DNA from: Hippasteria phrygiana
Taxonomy: Eukaryota; Echinodermata; Asteroidea; Valvatida; Goniasteridae
Direction: 5' to 3'
DNA length: 64,000 bases
NCBI GenBank assembly: GCA_037893225.1
Contig: JAZGUH010000564.1
Span: forward strand, 1,178,001-1,242,000
The translations under genes were made by a program, and so were the position numbers. Numbering within the stretch: position 1 is the stretch's first letter; each line of letters starts with the position of its first letter. Under the pieces are notes generated by a model that saw only the letters and a list, made by a program, of their open reading frames with translations, had not been told where the DNA came from and did not search any database. Positions 56,311 through 64,000 of this stretch are shown one piece after another.

Positions 56311-58560
56311 CGTACAAGTCGTGATAATCACCAAAGTTATTAATTCCAAATTTGTCCCACACTAGTTGGGCCCTTTCGTAGTCTTCGCTCGATATGTGTT
56401 TGTCATTTACACTGCTAAAACACTACTTGGGTGGTAAACGAGTCTCGTCAAATTTCTCGAACAAACCCATATACTCGTATGGATAAACACCCTTTTGTAA
56501 TAGCGAGTCTACGTTCTCTTCACCAAAATGCCTTGGGAGTAAACTAAACGTTTTTTTTTTGGCAAGATTTTACCAGATCGTCTAGGGATCTGGACATGAA
56601 ATTAAACTAGTTGATAAATCTATATTGGCCAACTGAGAATGAAATGTATTTTTCTAAATTTTAGGGTATGCATCCGATGTCTTTTTGGTACTTGAAAATG
56701 CCCTGCATGATCAAGTGTGCGTCATAATTCTCTAAATTGTGAAAGATGACTGGTATTGACGTTACGCCGGGTCGTACTTGTAATTTAAGATAACAGTAAG
56801 CGTGTGCGGCACCGCGATATTTACCAGTGACATGGCAGGATCTCTGACTTTTCGAAATTTGTGAATCTTCTTGTTACAAGACTTACATTTTTGTATCCCT
56901 TGTCGTTTTCGTACGAATAATCTTCTCTTTCGTCTTTCTTTCTCAAATTTTGGTTCTTCCGGCTCGTCACACTGACAATTACAATACTAATTTTGGTAAA
57001 TTTGTTTTTCGCAAATCCAGCATGTGTTGGAGTTTAGGTGAATTTGTTCGTCTTGTAGGGTAAATTTCATTGGTACAGTGTTAACGAGCAGGATATTATT
57101 ATCAAGCTCCGTTGTTTTTTCTAATATAGATTCAAAATCCGCGTAGATGACAAAAGGTGCATCTTGTAAATTTGTATAGTTTTTGAATTGTAATATATAT
57201 TTGTGTCTGCGGATGGCATTACATCTCTGGCTATAGATGTGTCTACTCCTTGACAATCTAAATCGTGTCTTTCAAACTTTGCTCGTGAATTAAAATGTGA
57301 TAAACAGCAGCAGAAATTGTTACGATGTTGGCTCGCCGTAACGCTAGAAAATAATCTAGGCAAGTTCTTTATCCAGCAATAATGACCGCTAAACAACAGC
57401 AAATTATTGCATTTTTTAGCAGAGGGGTTTTTAGATAGGTATAATGGATATAACGATTCGCCTTCCTCATACCCAAACACGTTTATCATTAGATTATTTT
57501 GTCCTTCTATTCTGGATATCTGATGTATGGGTGTGGGAAAGTCTACATCTTTGAATTTTAAGTCGTCATTAGTTATATAAGTAGAAGTTCTACTTTCGCA
57601 AATTTGGTAATTTGAGTTCAATTCTATATTCTTTTTAACTTTATCGGTGTATATACCTAAGGCGGCTCTTATACACCATCTTATACACTCTTGGTCTATG
57701 TTTTTAATGTTGATGGTTGCGTGTTTATTATTGATATACTTGGGTAGTTTAACGAAAGAAGCACCTTCCAAGTTTTCAATCCTGTTGATGTTGATGTAAA
57801 ACATTAGTATTTGATCTATGGTCCAACCACTTCCTACATTCGTATATTTTTCTATAACCTTTAATATCGTATCAAATTGTTGTCTGAGAGTTATATTTAT
57901 ATCGCTCTCTTTTAAGACAGTTATCTGATGGCTAAAATCTGCCTCCGAAGTTTTAATCACACCTTCTGACGTCGTTTTTGTAGATTTCACTTTCATAGCA
58001 ATCTGAAGTTTGATTGCTCTTAGTTCTCTTAATTCGGCGGTGATTTTGTTTTTGATCATTAACGCGTGGGTGTCGTAGAATTGTTTCGGATCGTCAGTAA
58101 ACAGATTTGGTATAAGTTCGAAGTTTTTATAACTGTTTCCAAATTTTCTCGTCTCCCGGAAATCAACTTCTCAAAAATTATTTGGAGATTTAAATCTTTT
58201 TATAGCTTCGATGTAATCTTTTTTCATCGTTTGACCATTTCTACCCGTGGAAATGACTTAGATAGTTTTATCACGCACGATTCGCTCGAGATCGCGTTTT
58301 GGTTTTGCCCTCAAATTTTTAAATGGTCTCTCTTCGATTTTTATAGCGCGAATGTAGTCTTGTCGTTGAGTTGAGTTGTTGTGGGATTGTGATGTTGTTT
58401 CTTTGTATGTAACTTTGTAAATGTTCCCCCGACATGTTGTCGAGTCTGTCTTCGTATAGCATGAATGTAGTCTCGTCGAGTATACTTAGCTTGTTGAGGT
58501 AATGGTATATGGTATTGTTGTACTTTACTACGTAGACGTTCTAAATACCAACTATATGTC
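56310..58560 (-). pseudogene. Polinton-2 DNA polymerase B, N-terminal and middle part
   Basis: A second Polinton polymerase relic, same orientation as the first. From the upstream end: three SAP-like units (HIPLPQQAKYTRRDYIHAI; ITIPQQLNSTQRQDYIRAIK; STGRNGQTMKKDYIEAIKR) at 58,180-58,550. Then the long frame 57,121-58,059 with GSGWTIDQILMFYININR, INIKNIDQECIRWCIRAAL, FPTPIHQI, INVFGYEEGESLYPLYLSKN and a CCCLSHFNSRAKFERHDLDC finger. Exonuclease motif I follows (APFVIYADFESIL), then CWICEKQI, and a heavily frameshifted stretch to a YHDLYV block at 56,315, where the sequence is cut off by a palindromic array. Palm motifs A-C are missing. Confidence 0.88.
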
Positions 58561-58860
58561 CAAAAAGATAATAAAGTTGGCGCGATTGAGAGAGAGATTT
58601 TTTGTGTGGGAAAAAAAATACATTTGTTTCCCCAAAAGATAATAAAGTTGGCGCGGTTGAGAGAGAGAGCATGATATATTTTTGTGAAGGGGAAAGTTCT
58701 GAAATTTGTTTAACAAATGTATAGTTCTAAAAATAGAACTGATTTAGCGCAGAACTGAATTTTTTGTGATTTGGCGCAGAATTGAATATTTATGATTTGG
58801 GATTTGGCACAGAATTGAATTTTTGTGATTTGGGAGGATTTGGCAAAGAATCGGAGATTC
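58559..58860. repeat. Short tandem duplications upstream of Polinton-2 PolB
   Basis: AAAAGATAATAAAGTTGGCG occurs at 58,562 and 58,634, followed by GAGAGAGA. GATTTGGCGCAGAATTGAAT-like words recur three times at 58,740-58,830. These may be 5' control or terminal sequences of the Polinton. Confidence 0.55.
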
Positions 58861-59190
58861 TATACTAGTTCCGATATTTACGTTTGCTTCAACTGCTCTG
58901 ATTCGAAAAAAGCGTTCCAGGATCTGCGGATATGTAGAGGATGTTGTACCCACAATGGAGCCTGAGGAATTCGCTCGGCATTTTCGACTTTCAGTTGGAA
59001 CATTGACACAAATTCATGACGATTTACTCCCTAAAGCCCCCGGAGGAGCATAAGAAGCCCATCACACCGAGAAAACAGCTTCTTGTTTTTCTGTGGTATC
59101 TTGCAAATCAAGCGAGAAATTGCTATACTGTTTGGCATATCAGATAGTAGAGTACATAAAATTGTCAGAAGTGTTTCAGAGTATTGTAGC
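58860..59190 (+). pseudogene. PIF/Harbinger nuclease N-terminal remnant
   Basis: VPTMEPEEFARHFRLSVGTL leads to a frame break, then PITPRKQLLVFLWYLANQ and REIAILFGISDSRVHKIVRS in shifted frames. This is the N-terminal helix-turn-helix block of HARBI1-type nucleases. The DDE core is absent downstream. It may belong with the Myb-like ORF at 54.2 kb. Confidence 0.75.
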
Positions 59191-60340
59191 CTATTTCTGC
59201 CTGCATGTATATCAGCCTCAGGCCTCTATGTATCATGATACAATTTCGTATCACGATGCCATATCGTGGCATTTCAGTCCGGGATTTCAGTATTGCGATT
59301 TATATTGATGCATCGGTGATTGTTACACCCCTACAGCGCGCGCTCCTCCAGCTCCACTATTTTGAAAGAAACGCTGCTCATTGCAGGAGCCTCACGTTCG
59401 GATGCAGGGCATAATTTTCCTGGTATCGCATCGCAGTTTGCGACGCATTAACGCACCGTTTGCGATGCATTTTCCAAAATGGATTGCATTAATAAACTGT
59501 GATACATAACTTGCTTTAGTTTAATGAAGTAGTCAGATCTTAAAATGTAGCCCAAAACAACAAGAATGTTCTGTTAAAAAATGTGAAGTTTCGGCTCGCA
59601 ACTTATGCCCTGTATAGTCGAGTCCGACGCTGCGTGTTTGAAAGGCTATATATGTAGAGGGTGTCCAAAGTATCGTACACAGCCGGCCATAACAAGAAGA
59701 ATCCAAACCTTTTAATCAAAGATGCCCGCTACAAGCAGCAACATCGGCCCCATTTTCCTGGATTGCATCGCTGTGTTGTTTCCATGCATGTGCGATGTGG
59801 TTTGCGCTCGAGCGTGAGTCGAGTGAGCATGAGCATGCTTCAAGGGTACTGCAAAATGGACCAATTACCAACAGCTAGGGCGTTGTGAATTGTCATACAT
59901 GTAATTCGAACTTATTTACGCTGAAAAAACGTAAAGAACCCCACACCAGTTAGAAGAAAAAAAATTCAACAAACACCATTTTAAAGCCCAAAAATAAAAA
60001 AATCGCTGAAGAAACGGTTTTTTTATTTTTTTATAATGCACGTGATCGACCAGAATTGCCACGAGCGCCTTAAGCTTGACTGAAGGCAAGCCATACGGCG
60101 GACACATGCGCCCTCTCTTGAAAGGTCTTTCGGCATACATGTGACAAGTGTCAAACCAAATGCTGGACAACGCCAAAATACCAGAAAAAAGGCCAGTAAA
60201 ATGTCCACTCGTACCGAGACTGTCAAACAATGGGCTGAACAGTGTGCAGCCATACAAAAGGAAACTGTCCGTGTCAGACAACTCTAACTCCGAGTGACAC
60301 TGTGAATGGCCTGGATGTGATTTCCATACAAAAATGGAAA
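59191..60340. other. No gene recognised
   Basis: Contains TATCGTGATAC/GTATCACGATG-type palindromic words at about 59,230-59,275, probably an old MITE. No coding motif. Confidence 0.35.
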
Positions 60341-60342
60341 GG

Positions 60343-61073
60343 TGATTTTGGTGGATGTGATATTGGAGCTAGAATGTGATTTTGGCAGGGATTATTCAAA
60401 ATCACATCCGAGCCAGAAATCACATCCAGGATTAAGTCGTTAAAGTCCAAGATCACATCCTGTGTTAGCACCTTGCCAAAATCACATCCAGTGTCTGGGC
60501 CCTTGCCAAAATCACATCCAGGATTAAGTCATAAACCCCAATATCCTGGTTGCCCAATATCCTGGTTGCCCACATCCTGGTTGCCCAGTCCAAGATCACA
60601 TCTATCAAAGGGGATCGACAGCTCTATTATTCAATATCACATCCTTGTGGTCAGGCGCACAGCCATAAAGCCAAGATAATAATCCCTGACTAACAACTAT
60701 GTTTACCAATTAATTATGGGTCAACAATGGCCAAGATAATTAGTTTGTCTGTAGCCAGACCATGCTTATACCGTTATGAGTACATGATCTGTTATGTGTA
60801 GCTACATGTAGGACATTATTATTAGTGTTGACAGAGGTAGAAAACGCCTGTTAAAACAATTTAATGATATTGATTTGATTGTAGTCTCTGAAACTAGATC
60901 TTGGAAGATCGTTTTCCTGGGTCTTTTAAAGTCACGGTAATAGATTTTCCTCAACAGTAAATTGTTCATTACAAGCGCATGTTTGTAGACGATTTTGGTG
61001 GATGCGATATTGGAGCTAGAATGTGATTTTGGCAGGGATTATTCAATATCACATCCTTGTGGTCAGGTGCACA
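60343..61073. repeat. Dispersed duplication with ATCACATCC motif
   Basis: 60,343-60,409 is repeated at 60,991-61,056 (GATTTTGGTGGATG(T/C)GATAT start), and 60,626-60,662 at 61,038-61,073. AAATCACATCCAGG-like words recur about seven times between, plus three CCTGGTTGCCCA units at 60,546-60,585. Confidence 0.7.
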
Positions 61074-61564
61074 GATAAGCCAATACACTAATCACTTTAT
61101 AGCGACCACTATATACATGGGCGGAGATCCGGGGGGGGGGATGGGGGGATATATCCCCCCACTTTTTGACCTGGTGGGGGGGGGGGGGGATGACCAATGT
61201 AATCACCCCCCCCCCCCCCCCCACTTTTTAAGGGTAGGCGTACTTAAACTTGCGCAGAGTCCGTAACTTGCCAATACATGTATTTTTGTTTCGCTATACA
61301 CGTAATGACTTTCCATTGTTCCCTTGAATATAACCCATCCCCATAGACTAAGCACTAGTTTGCCTGTCCTCACTTTTTCCGGAACAAAGAAATAAATGTG
61401 AGGACAGTATTGTTCCCTTTGTTATACCCTTTTTTCTGTCCTCGCGTGTAATGCGATACCATGACACCTTGACAGGCCAGCACCACGCAGCCCAGCAAGT
61501 GCGAGTGTCGTTCGTTTACTTTCCCTGCATTGAGTTTAAACGCACAGTGGGCAAGAGCTCGGTA

Positions 61565-62790
61565 TGTACAGGCGCGGATCCAGGGGGGGGGGGGGGGGGG
61601 GGGGGTGGCCGCGGGGACACGTTCCCCCCGGTAAATTGAGTCAACAAAAAACAAAAAAAGGGGGGGGGGGAAGGGGGAGGTGAGAGAAAAGGAGGGGAAG
61701 AGGAGGGCAACCTCCTTAAACAAAAATACCGCCGCCGATATTAAACATCTGCTGTCTACTTTTTGAAAAATGCAATAAGAAAAAAAAAGGTTATCAATCA
61801 TGCCATGGAACTGAATCCCTCTTTTAAGAGAAAACTGGAGTATTTCCCGGATCCCTGGGATTTCAACTCTGTCCATCGATCCCCCTTCAATCCTCCTTGC
61901 CGGGTTCGATCCCATTTTAATCCCTTTGCCGGATCTAGTGTAAACGCGGTGCATCTCAACATATAATCCCCTTGGGGAGTTTATTACAGGTTAAATGGCC
62001 CCAACCAGCAGGAAACAATGGATCACTTGACTGAATGACGTACTAAATGTGCCTAAATCCTCTATTATGTCTTGCAGCCGATCTGCCGATGGTTTTAACA
62101 CAGGGTAAGAAACAGTCTGAACTCAAACCCTTTTCTTGAAAACTTCAACTGAACTGAATTAAAACCAAGAAAAATTCCGGATAAATAAAAAATGAAGGGG
62201 AAAAACTGCAAATTAGACGCCAAAAATGGGGGAGGGAGAAACTTGGATTTTTGTAGTGATGCATGACATGGCTAAAAAATTGCCAAAAAAATAATGGCTA
62301 ACATAATGATATATATATTCTCCATATACAATGTAATCTTAACAACTTTTTAAATAGAAAAGTCAGGTGAAAGTGGTCAGGAATCGCCTCAGATTCGCAT
62401 CCAGAATCCAAATTTTTTGGGGCCCTTAAGCGGGCCCCGGACCCCACGCCGTAAGGGCTTCGCGCTCGCATTTATCCGTTTTGGTTTGCCCCCGTCTAGA
62501 TTTGTTTAGTCATGACATGGCTAAAATAATGGCTAGAAAATAATGCCGAAAATCATGATATATATAGTCTCCATAAAATCGTCAAAACGTTTGTAAAAAA
62601 AAAAAAAATGGTAAAAGTGGCCAGTAATCGCCTCAGATTGCACCACAGAGCATCCAGATTCCAAAATTTTACGGGCCCCTTAACCGGGCCCCGGACCCCA
62701 CGCTGTTTATAAGGGCTTCGCGCTTCGCGCTCGCATTTGTCCGTTTTGGGTGTGCCCCCCCCGTCTACAAAATTCCTCGATCCGCGCCTG
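61565..62790. mobile_element. Candidate nonautonomous element with CAGGCGCGGATC termini
   Basis: CAGGCGCGGATCCAGGGG at about 61,571 and the inverted GATCCGCGCCTG ending at about 62,790. Similar CAGGGGCGGATCC ends occur near 31,639 and, degraded, at 19,470, 30,621 and 61,121. The flanks do not show a clear 8-bp duplication. The interior has the tandem duplication listed separately. Confidence 0.45.
62262..62790. repeat. About 250-bp tandem duplication
   Basis: GCATGACATGGCTAAAA through ATGATATATATA to CGGGCCCCGGACCCCACGC(C/T)GT and AAGGGCTTCGCGCT is present twice (from about 62,264 and 62,511). Confidence 0.8.
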
Positions 62791-63298
62791 ATGTCGGAAG
62801 GTAGATTGGTTGGTATAGGCATTTCTTCCTCCATGGTATAGGGTAACAGTTTATGCCTCACGACAAGCACAGTAAGGTGGGGAATAGTCGGTCTTTGCCA
62901 CATTAGAACGCGGAAGTTCAGATCCCAACAAAGATGATGGCCTTTTATTTTATTGTTTTCACTCAACTAACACACCCAACAAAGGCAATAGAAAGTTGCA
63001 ACGGCAAACGGATTTTGTTATGCGCCAACAGACGGTATGAACGCACGTGCGGCGCATGTAATACAATGTAATTAAAATACCTATAGCATACTTCAACTGA
63101 CATTCACTGGGAATCGGCGCGCACTCACACACAAACGTTTGTGCGTCCTGCAAACTAGTCTTGGTTCCAAGACGTTCTTAGCGGTGCGACGTATAGCGGC
63201 CGACAGCGCCCTCTCGCTACACACACACACGCCACGCCTAAATCGCTAAGACCGTCTTGGGAATTTCGCAGAGGTGATAGACTGCTCTGGCATATGCT

Positions 63299-64000
63299 AT
63301 GGCCAAAAATGACATTTTAGGGTACTAATTGTTCCATTAATAAAGTACAATAATGAAATTTAGCTTTTTGGCTCTAAAATGAGCACCGATGCGTCCACTC
63401 TTATAAAACTTGACGTGAGATGTCGCAACAACCTACCCAATCATATACTGGAAGAAAAAAGACCTTCATGTAAAATTTCTAATTTTATGGCCAAACATGA
63501 CAATAGGGTACTTGTTCCATTAATATAGTATAATAATGAAATAGCTTTTTGGCTCTAAAATGAGCACCGATGAGTTGACTTTTATAAAACTTGACGTGAG
63601 ATGTCGCAACAACCTACCCAATCATATACTGGAAGAAAAAGGACCTTCATGCAAAATTTCAAATTTTATGGCCAAACATGACATTTTAGGGTACTTGTTC
63701 CATTTAAATAAAGTATAATAATGAAATTTAGCTTTTTGGCTCTAAAATGAGCACCGATGAGTTGACTTTTATAAAACTTGACGTGAGATGTCGCAACAAC
63801 CTACCCAATCATATACTGGAAGAAAAAGAACCTTCATGCAAAATTTCAAATTTTATGGCCAAACATGACATTTTAGGTTACTTGTGCCATTAATAAAGTA
63901 CAATAATGAAATTTTGGTTTTTGGCTCTAAAATCAGCACCGATGCGTCCACTGTTATGAAACTTGACGTGAGATGTCGAAACAACCCACCCAATCACATA
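63299..64000. repeat. 181-188-bp satellite, about 3.8 copies, running off the window
   Basis: ATGGCCAAA(A/C)ATGACA begins units at 63,299, 63,487, 63,668 and 63,855. Units share AGCTTTTTGGCTCTAAAATG and CTTGACGTGAGATGTCG. Copies differ by small indels. Confidence 0.95.

Noticed and set aside
61370..61954. 194-codon minus-strand ORF
   Set aside because: Runs through poly-G/poly-C and low-complexity DNA (poly-Pro and Phe/Leu runs). No domain.

Overview
The window is a stretch of invertebrate animal genome (AT-rich, spliced genes, abundant DNA transposons). The mix of Polinton/Maverick, ISL2EU, PIF/Harbinger, Ty3/Gypsy, hAT-type and Tc1/IS630-type elements suggests a marine invertebrate such as a lancelet, hemichordate, echinoderm or mollusc. 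The sequence alone does not fix the species. Almost every recognisable coding segment belongs to a mobile element. No rRNA, tRNA, CRISPR array or bacterial-type operon was seen. Only three small candidate host exons (46.8, 49.8 and 52.1 kb) have no obvious transposon identity.

Layout. 0.3-2.1 kb: three-exon PIF/Harbinger transposase gene (minus strand). 2.2-3.0 kb: two-finger C2H2 ORF. 3.05-7.8 kb: decayed Ty3/Gypsy retrotransposon (Gypsy-1, minus). 9.73-11.18 kb: DNA transposon with an exact 8-bp target duplication and a terminal repeat grown into a 16-bp minisatellite. 11.4-18.7 kb: a pair of TA-flanked inverted ends enclosing an IS630/Tc1-like transposase relic and a second Gypsy relic (Gypsy-2). 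19.8-20.9 kb: relic of a transposase-like gene of unassigned family.

20.9-46 kb is the most informative part. It is one Polinton (adintovirus-like self-synthesising transposon) on the minus strand, opened by several later insertions. Its protein-primed DNA polymerase B gene runs from about 45.9 kb down to 23.5 kb. It is interrupted by a 9.27-kb two-gene ISL2EU element at a TA (24,743-34,007), by a 185-bp MITE (34.1 kb) and by a nearly intact 8.9-kb Gypsy element with about 1.19-kb LTRs (Gypsy-3, 35,102-44,040). Other Polinton genes lie at 20.9-23.5 kb. The ISL2EU element carries its own insertions: a hAT-like MITE with an 8-bp duplication, a MITE with a 9-bp duplication and a nest of TTAA-flanked MITEs. 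This gives a relative chronology: Polinton first, ISL2EU and Gypsy-3 later, small MITEs inside ISL2EU later still. The LTRs of Gypsy-3 are about 99% alike by eye, so it is young.

46-64 kb holds more MITEs and hairpins, a Tc1 C-terminal remnant hit by a SINE-like retroposon with a 15-bp duplication, a Myb/SANT-like ORF, an SGNH-hydrolase-like exon, a second Polinton polymerase relic (56.3-58.6 kb), a Harbinger nuclease remnant (58.9 kb), and tandem repeats ending in a 185-bp satellite that runs off the window. All element genes carry frameshifts or stops, or miss parts, except possibly the Harbinger gene, whose C-terminal end I could not find. The closest to intact is Gypsy-3 (one frameshift, one stop).
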